Made by a program: the position numbers and the translations under genes | Assembly (NCBI GenBank): GCA_963802575.1 | Contig: CAWDJF010000001.1 | Coordinates: forward strand, 1-64,000 | From: DATFTE01 sp963802575 | Lineage (GTDB): Bacteria > Acidobacteriota > Terriglobia > Terriglobales > Acidobacteriaceae | Length of the DNA stretch: 64,000 nucleotides | Reading direction: 5' to 3' | Notes under the pieces: model-generated | Databases searched by the model: none | Told to the model about the DNA's origin: nothing | Seen by the model: only the letters and a program-made list of their open reading frames with translations | Shown: one piece after another, positions 22,565 through 33,152 of the stretch | How the letters are laid out: every line of letters begins with the position of its first letter | Numbering within the stretch: position 1 is the first letter of the stretch

Positions 22565-23584
22565 TTACGTGCCCAACGTCAGCACCACGCGGAACCGCGC
22601 CTTGCCGCTCATCATCTGGTTGTATGCTTCATTGACTTTGCTCAGCGGATATTTCTCGATCATGGGACGCACGCCGCTTAACGCGCTGAATCGCAGAGTA
22701 TCTTCGGAGTCCATTGCCGTGCCCGAGGGCCATCCCTGCACATCTTTTCTTTGGTTGAGCAACTCGATGCCATTGAGCTGAAGCGGATCTCCGGACGCTC
22801 CGATCACCAGCAGCGTGCCACCGGCTTTGACGCCTCCCACCAACGCCGCCATCGATTTCGTGTCCGGCGCAGTCGCCAGAATCACCTGCGCACCGCCGAG
22901 TTTCTTCAACTGTTCCGACGGATCGCCTGCCTGCGTATCGATGTAGTCTCTCGCGCCGAGCTGCTTTGCCAGCGCCTCCTTGTCCTTCCCGCGGCCGATC
23001 GCCACGGTATGAAACCCCATCTTCTGCGCATATTGAATTCCTAGGTGCCCCAACCCGCCGATACCCTGCACGGCGACCAGGTCTCCGGACCGCGCCCCGA
23101 CGTTGCGCAGAGAATTGAACACTGTGATGCCCGCGCAAAGCAAGGGGGCTGCTTCATCGGCGGGAAGATCGTCGGGCATGGCCGCCACCGCCTCGGTGTT
23201 CACGACCATAAACTCCTCGTAGCCGCCATCGAACGATATTCCGGTAACGCCGCCCTTCACGCAGAGAACAAAGTCTCCGCGGCGGCACGGTTCACACTCA
23301 AAGCAATGCGAGCCATGCCAGCCGACGCCCACGCGCTGGCCGACTTTCCAGGCGGTAATGGCATTGCCGACGGCGTCGATGCGCCCGGCGATCTCGTGTC
23401 CCGGGACGCGGGGATAAACAATGCCCGGCCACAAATTTTCTTTTACCAGCACATCGCTGTGACAGATTCCGCACGCTTCGACTTTGATGCGAACCTGTCG
23501 CGGCCCTGGCTGAGGAATGTCTCGCTCTACCAATTCAAAATCGCCGCCGGGCTTGGAGATTTGCGCTGCTTTCATGCGTGCCAT
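22565..23584 (-). CDS. Zinc-dependent alcohol dehydrogenase, AdhP type
   Basis: The protein has 339 aa from MARMKAAQ, after AAGGGAAG. The catalytic zinc ligands are present (G-I-C-H-S-D near residue 37 and G-H-E near 61), as is the structural zinc set C-F-E-C-E-P-C-R-R-G-D-F-V-L-C. The Rossmann motif is G-I-G-G-L-G-H-L-G at about 170. It likely oxidises alcohols or reduces aldehydes with NAD(P). The upstream gene on the same strand is a short-chain dehydrogenase, 115 bp away. Confidence 0.93.
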   Translation of the reverse strand: MARMKAAQISKPGGDFELVERDIPQPGPRQVRIKVEACGICHSDVLVKENLWPGIVYPRVPGHEIAGRIDAVGNAITAWKVGQRVGVGWHGSHCFECEPCRRGDFVLCVKGGVTGISFDGGYEEFMVVNTEAVAAMPDDLPADEAAPLLCAGITVFNSLRNVGARSGDLVAVQGIGGLGHLGIQYAQKMGFHTVAIGRGKDKEALAKQLGARDYIDTQAGDPSEQLKKLGGAQVILATAPDTKSMAALVGGVKAGGTLLVIGASGDPLQLNGIELLNQRKDVQGWPSGTAMDSEDTLRFSALSGVRPMIEKYPLSKVNEAYNQMMSGKARFRVVLTLGT

Positions 23585-23699
23585 GAGCTTCCCTTTCTGG
23601 ACAGAAAATATGGACGAAGAATGCGTGGTATGGATGAACCCCGTCAGCAAAGCTCTAGATGATCGAAGAACTCGAAGGGATTCTCGCAGACAGCGGAAA

Positions 23700-24452
23700 T
23701 TATCGGCTGGCTAATCCCCCGGCCGTTTCTCCGCCATCGATCGTAAAGACCTGACCGGTCACGTACGCCGCGTCATCCGACGCCAAATAGGCGAATAATG
23801 CCGCGATTTCCTCAGGCTTAGCATGGCGCCGCAAAGGAATCTTCTGGTTCACCTGCTCCAGCATCTCATCGGTGTACTCAGCGCGCTGCATGGGCGTAAG
23901 CACATAGCCCGGGGCGACTGCGCAGACTCGTACTTTGGGTGCCAGTTCGAGAGCCATGGTTTTGGTCAACTCGATAACACCCGCTTTGGTGGCGTTGTAG
24001 TCGGCGTAAAAGGGCTGGCCCACGATGCCGTTGGTGGATGCAGTCTGAAGAATGACACCGCCATCGCGCTCCCACATGTGGCGGGCCGCGGTCTGGGCCA
24101 TGTAGAAGACCCCAGTCAGATTGACGGCGAGAACCTTGTCCCATTCCGCGGGAGTGATGTCGAGAAACTTATGTCGGATGCTGATGCCGGCATTGTTGAT
24201 GAGCACATCGACGCCGCCCATGATGCGAACCGCATCGGCGAAAGCAGCTTCGACCTGCTTCAGGTCAGAGACATCGGCGTCGAGTGTTCCGGCAAGCTCA
24301 GGGAGTTCATGCTGAATTCGCTTCCGGGCCTCGCTATCGCGATCGAGCACGCAAACCGCAGATCCTTCTTCCAGAAAGCGCGCCGCCGTCGCCGCGCCGA
24401 TTCCGCTCGCCCCGCCAGTGATGAGCACACGTTTGTCGTCCAGTCCTCGCAT
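23700..24452 (-). CDS. Short-chain dehydrogenase/reductase (SDR)
   Basis: The protein has 250 aa. It has the classical SDR set: T-G-G-A-S-G-I-G cofactor loop at 12-19, D-V at the adenine ring position, N-N-A-G, the catalytic S (Q-T-A-S-T) and Y-N-A-T-K in the Y-x-x-x-K motif, then P-G-Y-V-L-T-P-M. An acidic residue after strand 2 (C-V-L-D-R-D) indicates NAD preference. The closing I-D-G-G-E-T-A is typical. The substrate is not apparent. Confidence 0.93.
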   Translation of the reverse strand: MRGLDDKRVLITGGASGIGAATAARFLEEGSAVCVLDRDSEARKRIQHELPELAGTLDADVSDLKQVEAAFADAVRIMGGVDVLINNAGISIRHKFLDITPAEWDKVLAVNLTGVFYMAQTAARHMWERDGGVILQTASTNGIVGQPFYADYNATKAGVIELTKTMALELAPKVRVCAVAPGYVLTPMQRAEYTDEMLEQVNQKIPLRRHAKPEEIAALFAYLASDDAAYVTGQVFTIDGGETAGGLASR

Positions 24453-24545
24453 GGGTCCCCTTGTTGTAGAGCGGCAAGGATAAAACGGATGGGGCGGCCG
24501 TGGCTAGGAGGCGTCTTAATTTGTCGCGACGTCGTTGTTTATCCA

Positions 24546-24654
24546 GACGTCATCCCGAAGCGCAGCGAGGGATCTGGCGTGTAGTGCTGTGGTGCTAACC
24601 AGGACGCGATCACTGCACGCCAGATGCTTCGCCCTTCCGGGCTCAGGATGACGC
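24546..24654. repeat. Palindromic intergenic repeat, GACGTCATCC...GGATGACG family (copy 1)
   Basis: The element begins GACGTCATCCCGAAGCGCAG, contains GGATCTGGCG and its complement CGCCAGAT, and ends GGGCTCAGGATGACG. It can fold into a long hairpin. Related elements lie at 53075-53165 and 58564-58665, always between genes. Confidence 0.75.
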
Positions 24655-24674
24655 CAAAAAAAGAAAAGCTGAAA

Positions 24675-25852
24675 CTACGACATCTTGCCTTGGAAGAAGT
24701 ACACCAGCTCGATGATCAGAATGATGACGACCATCAACTCCAACACGAAGGCGCGACTCTGATTGAACTGGTCGACCATGAAGCGATAGAGCTCTTCTGC
24801 CGTGTGCACTTTCTGTGTGACGAGATCCTTGTAGTCCGGCACACCCACTTTCGAGGCGGCTAGCTTGTATAAGCGGGCAGAAAACATGTCGCTGAGGAAC
24901 TTGATGGCATTATCCGCATGTTCGGTGAGTTCGTTCACGTCGAGCAGCACGGTGTGCAGCTTGGAGGCGGCGCGCGCCAGCTTCCATCGGGCCAGCGTAC
25001 CAGTGCGTTTATCCATGAAGGCGTAAACAGCCTCGAGTTCGCGGGTCAGAAGTTCGTCGTAGTGGCGGAACTCCAGCAACTGCGAGTTGGCATACTCGAG
25101 CAGCTGAATCGCAGTCTCGGCGCCTGCCGCGCTGTCGTAGAGAAACGCCGCGTTGTATCCGATCACGGCCAGATCGTTCACGTAATACGAAATGCGCGAC
25201 TGCAGAATCTCGTTGCGCTCACCATCAGAGAGCTGCACGGTCTCACCGCGAACGATCTGCGCGATCTGCGCTCCCTGCGTTGCCACTAGTTCAGATCCCG
25301 GAGGGTGCCCCTGCCAGTTCCCGCACGTGGAAGATGAAATAGTCTTCGCTTAGCCACTCGGTGTACGGCTTGACCAGACGCTGGCGCCGCCCGCTGCAGC
25401 TTTTCGCGAACGATGCGCGAAGCATGTCCCGCAAAGTCGACATCCCAAACCCAGCGGCTGCCTAGACGAACCAGCTTGTCCCAATCCCCAGCGAAAGGAA
25501 GTTCCAAGACCACGCTGAGCACGCCATAGTCGTAATACTTAATCTGCCCTTCGAGCCGCTCGCCGCTTTCCAGCACCAGAGGCTCGATCCCCTCGACTAC
25601 CGGCGGCCGCTGATAGCGCACATACCCCGGCGTGGGATGCTTGAAGCTGGGCTGCTGCACGGTCCGGGCGCCGAAGATTTCGCGCAACTGGTCGAGCTTG
25701 ATCTCTTCGCAAACGTCGAACTGGATCAGCACCAGCACCGATCCGCAGACCGGGGACCCGGTTGGCACCGCCGTCTTTCCATGGAGCGAGGTCTCGGCGA
25801 TGGAGGTTTCGGTCACGATGAGCGATGGTTCGTTGCGGATCATTGGGGGCAC
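24675..25852 (-). pseudogene. DUF155 (RMD1/YagE-like) membrane protein, split by two frameshifts
   Basis: The N-terminal part (25852 down to about 25380) and the C-terminal part (25286 to 24675) are halves of one DUF155 protein of about 390 aa. The link L-V-K-P-Y-T-E-W-L-S-E-D-Y-F-I-F-H-V-R-E-L lies in a third frame between them. One single-base shift occurs near 25372-25385 and one near 25291-25300. The C-terminal half has A-Q-I-A-Q-I-V-R-G-E and a closing TM helix (V-V-I-I-L-I-I-E-L-V-Y-F-F), as in this family. RMD1 homologues are membrane proteins of unclear role. Decay or assembly error cannot be told apart here. Confidence 0.8.
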
Positions 25853-25994
25853 CGGTGGAACCAGCTCCGGGCTAAGGGCTTAGGGAGATGGCCTTACCTA
25901 TCTATAACTATTGTCCCAGAAACTGGCCCGTCTGGGCAGAGGCCAGAAGACGCTCATAATAAATAACTTACAATCCACGCGGATGTTGTCTTCG

Positions 25995-27005
25995 CTATTT
26001 GACGCCGACCACCATGGAGTCAGGCCCAACTAGATGCTCCACCCGGGTATCCCGGAATCCGGCGTCTTTCATCCACCCAGCGCAATCGGCGCCCGTGTAA
26101 TCGAACCCGCCGTCGGTTTCGATCAGCATATTGAGGCTCATCAGCAGCCCGAACGCGTTCTTGGAACGGTCATCGTCGATGATGCTCTCGTAAACGATAA
26201 ACGCGCCGCCCGGGGGCAGGGCTTCAAAGGCCTTCTTCACTAACATGCGCTTGATGTCGAGGTTCCAGTCGTGCAGGATGTGTCCCATCATCACCACGTC
26301 GGCCTTCGGCAGCGGATCGTTCATGAAGCTGCCGGGTGCGAACTCGACCCGGTCGGAGAGACCGTGAGCGCCGACGTAATCCTCAAAAACCGGGCCCACC
26401 TCAGGCAAATCAAAACCAATCCCTTCAATATGCGGATTGACCAGGGCCACCTGGGTGATCAATCCGCCCTGGGCGGTTCCAACGTCCACCGCGGTGCGGT
26501 ACTTACTCCAGGGGAATTTCTGCGCGATGGCCATGTTGGCGCCATGGCTGATGCCGGTCATGGCCTTGAGGAATTCCTTAAGGCGCGCCGGTTCGGCGTA
26601 AATGGCTTCAAAAGGATTAGGAATTCCCGCCGTGACCTCGTTTTGCGCTTGGCCGGTGCGAAGCGCGGTAGTCAGACGACCCCAGAAGCCGTAAAGGCGA
26701 TGGTTGGCCATCTCGAGGATTCCGCCGATATAGGAGGGCTTGCGCTTGTCCAGAAAGAAATCGGTGCTGGGCGTGTTGTAATAGCGGCCGTCCCGGCGCT
26801 CGAGGAAATTCAGGGACACGAGCGCATCGAGGAAATCACGCGCCGCCCGCGGATGAAGCCCCAGCCGTCCCTGGAGCGTCGCCAAGTCTTCCGGATGCTT
26901 CGCGAGTTCGGTGAAGAGTTCCATCTCCACTGCGCTCAACAGCGTCTTCGAAGCCCAGAATCCCAAACCGACTTGCAGGATGTGATCGGGCTGTGGCTGG
27001 CTCAT
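25995..27005 (-). CDS. SAM-dependent O-methyltransferase (Methyltransf_2-like)
   Basis: The protein has 336 aa from MSQPQPDHI. The N-terminal 90 residues form the winged-helix dimerisation domain typical of the family (A-V-E-M-E-L-F-T-E-L, then Y-Y-N-T-P-S-T-D-F-F-L). The SAM fold begins D-V-G-T-A-Q-G-G, with G-H-I-L-H-D-W-N as the conserved late motif. It probably methylates a hydroxyl of a small aromatic molecule. A longer start (27074) adds a weakly supported 23 residues. Confidence 0.88.
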   Translation of the reverse strand: MSQPQPDHILQVGLGFWASKTLLSAVEMELFTELAKHPEDLATLQGRLGLHPRAARDFLDALVSLNFLERRDGRYYNTPSTDFFLDKRKPSYIGGILEMANHRLYGFWGRLTTALRTGQAQNEVTAGIPNPFEAIYAEPARLKEFLKAMTGISHGANMAIAQKFPWSKYRTAVDVGTAQGGLITQVALVNPHIEGIGFDLPEVGPVFEDYVGAHGLSDRVEFAPGSFMNDPLPKADVVMMGHILHDWNLDIKRMLVKKAFEALPPGGAFIVYESIIDDDRSKNAFGLLMSLNMLIETDGGFDYTGADCAGWMKDAGFRDTRVEHLVGPDSMVVGVK

Positions 27006-27184
27006 GCGAAAGGTTGTCTCCGGTGGGGCAGTATAGCAGGGGCGAAAGAGAGATCGTTTTGCGGCTGTGACCAACGATGGAGATCGTCTTATGCCAAGGA
27101 GAATCGGATCGGTGGTCCCGATGCTGCGTCAATGAGCGTGATCGCTGTTAACATCACCTGTCCCCGGTCGATGGTGGACGACCT

Positions 27185-27613
27185 ATGCGTGGCATTCTTG
27201 TGCTTGCCGTACTAACGATAAAGAGTAGCTATTCACAGAATGTGGAGCTTGCTGTCTCGGAAGCGAACGACGTTCCTGACACGGTTCAGTGGTGGCTCGG
27301 TGGTGGAGGTTGTTGGAGATTACGCACATACGCAATCGACCATGACATACATTCCTACCAGATTGGCAATTCGTCGCAAACTACGCTGGAACTAGCCCAA
27401 ACAAACAATCAAAAGAATTTTGGCGATATCATCAAAGCGCATCACGTGATCCATTTCGTAGATTGTGCTGATCCGTCTGAGCTGGCCGCTGAATTTGGAC
27501 GTATAGGTTTGTGCCCGAGGCTGGAAATCAGTCCGGGCCGATTCGCCTTCTGGAAGCCCGATGACGCAGTCTATTCCACCAAGTCTAGGCCTGAGGCAAG
27601 CGACCACGGTTAG
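27185..27613 (+). CDS. Orphan hypothetical protein (142 aa)
   Basis: An isolated frame with ATG after GGTGGA. It begins with a hydrophobic stretch (I-L-V-L-A-V-L-T-I) that could be a signal peptide, followed by W-W-L-G-G-G-G-C-W and two more Cys. The base composition looks more AT-rich than the neighbouring genes. No family is recognised. It might be a young or transferred gene, or a chance frame. Confidence 0.35.
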   Translation: MRGILVLAVLTIKSSYSQNVELAVSEANDVPDTVQWWLGGGGCWRLRTYAIDHDIHSYQIGNSSQTTLELAQTNNQKNFGDIIKAHHVIHFVDCADPSELAAEFGRIGLCPRLEISPGRFAFWKPDDAVYSTKSRPEASDHG

Positions 27614-27682
27614 GGTCTCTTCGAACCGATACTAGGTTAGCTTGGGTATGACGAGCGCAGGTCCGCACGGCGAACCGCCTCG

Positions 27683-28903
27683 TCACTTCGCCGAGTAGAT
27701 CACCTTTCCTCCGCGGATCGTGTACGCGACCTTTGCCAGGTTGCGCACATCCGTGGAGGGATCCGCCTCCAGCACGACTAAGTCCGCATCCATGCCTATT
27801 TCCACGCGCCCTTTTGATGGTTCTTTAAAATACTTCGCAGGATTTATAGTCAGCGACGCCAGAACATCTTTCCACCCCATCGCTCGTCCCATGAATTCCA
27901 GTTCCTGCGTCGTATCGAAGTTCGGAATGAATCCGACGTCTGTTCCAAACAGAATCGTTCCGCCCTCAGAAAAATATGCCTTCAACTCGTTGACTCCAGC
28001 CTGTACCAGCTGATTTTGAATCGCAGGATCGGAGACCACCGTTGTCCACAGCGAAAGTGTTGGGATTAACGCCGTTCCTTGCTGCTTCATGCGCGCCAGC
28101 TCTTCAGCGGTGAAACTGCCTTCGTTAGGAATGGTGTGCGCCAAGAGGTCCACTCCACCCGCCAGCGCATTGTCTACACCTGCGTGATTCTGCGGATGCG
28201 CGAATACCGGCTTTCCCTGCGCATGTGCCACATCCACGGCGGCCTTGACGATCGCAGCATCCATGTTCACAACCGGCCTATCTCCCATGAATGCTCCCGT
28301 AAACAGCTTGATCCCGTCGAGCCCCATCGACAGATATCCCCGAGCCATCAGCGTAGCTTCAGTTGAGTTGCCGGCCTCGGGCAACTCCATCTCGGGTGGA
28401 AGATAAACCGGGTGCCCGTGCTCGGGGAAAATGTCGCCCGCCATCAGGATGTGCGGTCCCGCCACTTCGCCAGTCTCCACTCGCTTGCGTAGCGCTAATG
28501 TGTTGCCAGGGTCTGAGCCCAAATCCCATACCGTTGTGAAACCCCAGCGCGTAATCATTTCGTGCATGTGCGCTTCGAGCTTGTCAGCAGGATCGTGCTG
28601 CGCGCCCTGCCAGCCGGTTTCAAAGTGCACATGAGAATTCCAGAATCCGGCAACGACAACTTTGCCTTTGCAGTCGAGAACTTCGGTAGACCCGGGTAGT
28701 TTGAAGGCCACGCCGGCGGCGACCGTCTTGATTTTGCCGTCTTCTATAAGCACTGCCGCGTCTTCGATGGGAGCCGCAGTTGGCGACGGATACACCTTGG
28801 CCCCCACACACGCAACAATTTTCGGCTCAGCGGCCTGCACCAAAGGATGATAAGAGGTGAAAACCAATAGCAGGATGAGCAGCGGGTTGTATGGGCCATT
28901 CAT
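27683..28903 (-). CDS. Secreted amidohydrolase
   Basis: The protein has 406 aa with a signal peptide ending near P-L-V-Q-A-A. The metal-dependent amidohydrolase fold has H-x-H in N-S-H-V-H-F, a carboxylate/Lys strand near D-G-I-K-L-F, H in V-F-A-H-P-Q-N-H and L-L-A-H-T, and D in F-G-T-D-V-G-F. The composite N-terminal beta-sandwich ends with V-V-A-G-F-W-N. It resembles imidazolonepropionase or prolidase-type members; substrate unknown. It is a periplasmic or secreted hydrolase. Confidence 0.88.
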   Translation of the reverse strand: MNGPYNPLLILLLVFTSYHPLVQAAEPKIVACVGAKVYPSPTAAPIEDAAVLIEDGKIKTVAAGVAFKLPGSTEVLDCKGKVVVAGFWNSHVHFETGWQGAQHDPADKLEAHMHEMITRWGFTTVWDLGSDPGNTLALRKRVETGEVAGPHILMAGDIFPEHGHPVYLPPEMELPEAGNSTEATLMARGYLSMGLDGIKLFTGAFMGDRPVVNMDAAIVKAAVDVAHAQGKPVFAHPQNHAGVDNALAGGVDLLAHTIPNEGSFTAEELARMKQQGTALIPTLSLWTTVVSDPAIQNQLVQAGVNELKAYFSEGGTILFGTDVGFIPNFDTTQELEFMGRAMGWKDVLASLTINPAKYFKEPSKGRVEIGMDADLVVLEADPSTDVRNLAKVAYTIRGGKVIYSAK

Positions 28904-29056
28904 ACGTTTGCAGGTCAGTCAATTATCGCAGCTGATCCAGCGGCGATGCCGGTTCTCACAGATAAAGAGTCAATCGCGTATTTTATGATAGAGGACAGGC
29001 TGGTCAACTGGCGAAATATCGCGATCTCACTCATCGACCGACTATAGCGCGAGGCG

Positions 29057-32000
29057 CTAGTTTCTCTTCCTTCCCAGCGCCCATAACAACCCCGCCCCCG
29101 CAGCGGCCACGGCGACTCCCAATCCGGCTCTCTTCATTGAGGATTCGATCACAGCGCGCTGCCGCAAAACCCGGTTCCGTTCGGGATAAGTACCGTCCGC
29201 CTCGCCATCCAGCGCGATCTGGATTACCTCGGCAAGATGCAACGCGTGACGGCCCGTTCCTTGCGCAATCTGTTCACGGCAACTGAAACCGTCGGCAATG
29301 ATCAGCGTCTCAGGCGAGGCCTCGCGAACCGCCGGCAGCAATTCCAACTCCCCCACATCCATGGACACCTGGTATTTGTCTTTCTCGAACCCAAACGCCC
29401 CCGCCATTCCGCAGCAGCCGGGCGCGGGAGCCTCGTAGTCGATCCCTATGCGCTTGAGGACGGCCTCTTCGTCCGTCATCTTCATCAGAGACTTATGGTG
29501 ACAGTGGCCGTGGATGAGAGCCTTCCGCGCCAGCTTGGGCAGTTCGAAGTCGTGCGCAGATCTCTCCAGGAATTCGCTGAGTAGAAGAGTCTGCTTCGAA
29601 AGGCGCTGCGCCCGCCGATCATTCGGAAAAAGGTTGATCAACTCGTCGCGAAACACGGCCGCGCAGCTCGGCTCCAGAACCACTAGCGGAATTCCGGTTT
29701 CGATCTCGGGAGACAGAACGTCGAGAATCTGCAGCAGCAGGCTCTTCGCCCGGTCGAGCATACCCCAGTCGTAGAGTGGACGCCCGCAGCAAAGATTAGG
29801 ACCGGGAAGCAGAACCTGAAAGCCAGCCGTTTCAAGGACGTCTACCGCAGCTTTCGAGGTGTCGGGCAGGAAGTAGTTATTGAACGTATCGGGCCACAAC
29901 AGAACAGGAACTTCACCCACGTTCCCGGGACCGCGCCGCCGAAACCATTCGCGAAAAGTCTGTGGGGCAAAGGCAGGAATGCTGCGCTCTTTCGGCATAC
30001 CCGCCACTAGCTTGGCCAGATCGCGCAGGAAGGGCAACTGGGTAGTCAGGTTCACCAGCCCCGGCGCATTCGAAGCCAGCCGGGCCCAGATATCGATATT
30101 GGCGAACGCGTAGGCGCTGCGCGGACGCAGACGTCCTTCGTAGTAGTGCGACAGAAATTCTGCTTTGTACGTGGCAAGGTCGACACTCACCGGACAATCG
30201 CTCTTGCAGCCTTTGCAGGCGAGACACAAGTCCATCGAATCTTTGACGCGCTCGTCGCGCCATCCGTCGGTAATGACGTCGCCCTTGACCATCTCCCACA
30301 ACAGGTGCGCGCGTCCGCGGGTCGAGTGCTCTTCCTCGCGAGTCACCCGGTAGCTGGGACACATCACGCCGCCTTCATCGTGGCGGCACTTCCCCACGCC
30401 TACGCAGCGCAACATGGCGTGCGCCATGCTTCCGTCGTCGTCGACATACTTGAAGTGAGTCTCGGGATCCCACGGTTTGTAGTTGGCGCCCAGCCGCAGA
30501 TTTTCGTCGAGCTTGTAAGGCTCCACGACTTTGCCCGGATTCATCTTCCATTCGGGATCCCACAACGCCTTGAATTCCCGGAAAGCCTGGATGAGTTCGG
30601 AACCGTACATCTTGGGAAGCAACTCGGCTCGGGCCTGCCCGTCACCGTGCTCGCCGGAGAGCGATCCTCCGTAGCTGACTACCAGGTCCGCGGCTTCTTC
30701 CATGAACTTGCGGAACTTGGCGATGCCCTCGGCGGTCTCCATGTCGAAGTTCATACGGCTGTGCACGCAGGCATGGCCGAAGTGTCCGTAGAGCGAGCCG
30801 CGATAGCCGAAGCCGTCCATCAGCTTGCGCAGATCGCGCAGATAACGACCCAGGTTTTCAGGGGCGACAGCCGAGTCTTCCCAACCTTCCCAACTCAGCG
30901 GCTCTCCGGGAACATGCGAGATCACACCTAGGCTCGACTCGCGCACTTCCCAGACCCGTTTGATCTGGTACTTGTCGGTAAACAGATGGAAGTTGGGAGG
31001 AGCCGCACTTCGGCTCAACGCCGACATCAGCCCCAGGGCCTGCGCTTCGGCTTCCGCCGCAGTCTGCGCTCCAAATTCCGCCAGCAGCCAGCCTCCGCCT
31101 TGCGGGAGCAAAGAAAGCCCTTCGGAGTTGATCCCTTTTCGCCGTGTGTACTCGACTAGATAACTCGTCGATGCCTTCGAGGCCGATGGGCTTGTGCTCC
31201 ATGATCTCGGGCACATGGTCGGCGCACTGATAGATGTCGGGATAGGCGATCACCAGCAGTACGCGCTCCGGCGGACTCTCGACCAGTCGGCACGTCGCTT
31301 CCAGCACCGTGACGCAGGTGCCTTCCGTGCCGACGAGCGCGCGCGCCACATGAAATCCATTCTCGGGAAGCAGGAAATTCAGGTTGTATCCGGAAACCCG
31401 CCGTGGAATGTTGGGATAGCGCTGGCGAACCAGATTTCCGTAGCGGTCGGCGAGAGATTTAAGTCCCGCATAGATTTGGCCACGACGGCCGCCGCCGCGA
31501 CGATCGCGTCTAGCTCCTCACGACTGGTCGCGCCGACTCTGATGCGCAAACCGTCGTAAGTCAGAATATCGAGCGCTTCGATGTTGTCGTCGGTCTTGCC
31601 GGCCATGACGGAATGCACACCGCAAGAGTTGTTGCCGATCATGCCGCCGAGCGTGCAGCGGTCGTGAGTGGCGGGGTCAGGAGCGAAAGTCAGGTGATGC
31701 TTCTCGGCCGCAGAGCGCAGGTTGTCGAGAACCACGCCCGGCTGGACGCGCGCGATGCGGCGAGCAGGATCGATTTCCAGAATCCCGTCCATGTACTTCG
31801 AAAAATCGAGGACGACAGCGACGTTGCAGCATTGCCCGGCGAGGGATGTGCCGCCGCCGCGGCAGAGAATGGGTGCTCCGAATTCGCGCGCCAGGGAGAT
31901 TGTTGTGACGACATCGTCGTTGTCACGAGGGATGACAACCCCGATCGGGATCTGGCGGTAGCTGGATCCGTCGGTCGCGTAGAGGGCACGGCTGCCGTCA

Positions 32001-32095
32001 TCAAAACGCACCTCGCCGCGCAGTTGGCGACTCAAAGCATCGGCGAGGCCGCGGGCGTCGACGACCGAAGACTTAGCTGCTTGCGCCAGTTGCAC
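29057..32095 (-). pseudogene. FAD-linked oxidase / Fe-S oxidoreductase fusion (GlcD-GlpC type), two frameshifts
   Basis: Conceptually about 1010 aa from GTG 32095. In order: an FAD-binding PCMH domain (C-R-G-G-G-T-S-L-A-G-Q, then G-G-M-I-G-N-N-S-C-G), an FAD-oxidase C domain, a 4Fe-4S segment (C-L-A-C-K-G-C-K-S-D-C-P), two CCG-type blocks (E-P-S-C-A and G-C-C-G-M-A-G-A-F-G) and a C-terminal TM tail. The reading frame breaks at 31490-31500 (a GCC run, one base missing) and near 31161-31165 (one extra base). It probably oxidises a 2-hydroxy acid such as lactate. The breaks may be decay or assembly errors. Confidence 0.85.
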
Positions 32096-32121
32096 GAAGT
32101 TGTCCGATGGGCTCGTGGCGG

Positions 32122-32764
32122 CTAGTCCTTCGAGGTGTCTCCCAGCACGACAGCCTTTCCGTTCACGCTGGCAATGTGGATCATCGTTTTGCCGACCTTG
32201 CGGCTCAATGTGGATGGTGACAATGCGACCGCCCTCGGTTGAGACGATGCTGTAGTTGTTGTCTTCGCGAGTCGAGAATTTTGCGTCAGGAAACTTCGAT
32301 TTGTAGAACTCCGCGATCTTGTCGGGCGGGTCATCGGACTCGAAATTAGCGGCCACGGTATGCGAGCTTCCAAGGTTTACGCTAGCCGCCCCGCCCTGCA
32401 AGACGCGAGCGCCGGGATAAAGGTCAATCCCCATCTGCTTGGCGGCTTCCTCGGGATCTTTCGTGGTTTCAACGGTGCCGAAGGGGCTCTGTACACGGAC
32501 TTTGCCATCGCTCGTTTCAATCTTGGTGTGGCGGGCGATCCCCAAGCCGATCAAGGTCGTGGCGACCGTTCCTAAAAGACCTAATGCCACAATGGCGCCC
32601 ACCGCGATCAAAACGATCTTCACAGCGCTACTACTCTTTGGCGGAGCAGGCGGCCCGGCTGCATAGGAAGGTGCGACAGGTCCACCTGAAATTACCGCTC
32701 CGCACTTGGAGCAGAACTGTGCGCCTGCATCAAGATTTGCTCCACAAGAATTGCAGAATGCCAT
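32122..32764 (-). pseudogene. Zinc-ribbon membrane protein, one frameshift
   Basis: Conceptually about 213 aa. The N-terminus is a zinc ribbon (F-C-N-S-C-G and F-C-S-K-C-G), followed by a Pro-rich linker and one TM helix (I-V-L-I-A-V-G-A-I-V-A-L), then an extracytoplasmic domain. A one-base shift near 32191-32200 separates the body from its natural end I-H-I-A-S-V-N-G-K-A-V-V. Without the correction the frame runs on into the downstream FAD oxidase and looks like a false fusion. A paralogue with the same layout is at 58722-59465. Confidence 0.75.
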
Positions 32765-32858
32765 AACTACCTCGCGAGAGAATACGATTCCTCAGATGGC
32801 GGGAGTATACCGCAGGCGGGACCGTTAAGTCGGTGCGGGCGAATCTTGTGCGGAATTC

Positions 32859-33146
32859 TTAGGCGAGGTGCCGCGTGCTGTAGTCCACCATGCTGAGAGC
32901 CAGCAGGATCAGCAGCCAGAATATCGCGGAGATGATGACGACTTTGGTCATCTTCTCGCTGGTGTACTTCACGTGCATGAAGAACAGCGTCACGATGAGC
33001 GCTTTGCTGGTGGCAATCACCAGCGCCACGATGGTGTTCAGCGGGCCGAGGTCGATGGTGGCCACCCAGGCGGTCACGCCGGTGAGGATCAAAAGAAGAA
33101 TCCAGATCGCGTAGTAGGTCTTGCTCGGAATGATGTGCTCAGACAT
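32859..33146 (-). CDS. Cytochrome c oxidase subunit IV (CtaF/CoxD type)
   Basis: The protein has 95 aa with three hydrophobic helices and a K-A-x-I-V-T-L-F-F-M-H-V-K-Y motif that is characteristic of prokaryotic oxidase subunit IV. It is the last gene of the act-cox cluster, 6 bp after subunit III. It is a small stabilising subunit of the caa3 oxidase in the inner membrane. Confidence 0.9.
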   Translation of the reverse strand: MSEHIIPSKTYYAIWILLLILTGVTAWVATIDLGPLNTIVALVIATSKALIVTLFFMHVKYTSEKMTKVVIISAIFWLLILLALSMVDYSTRHLA

Positions 33147-33152
33147 AGTCGC

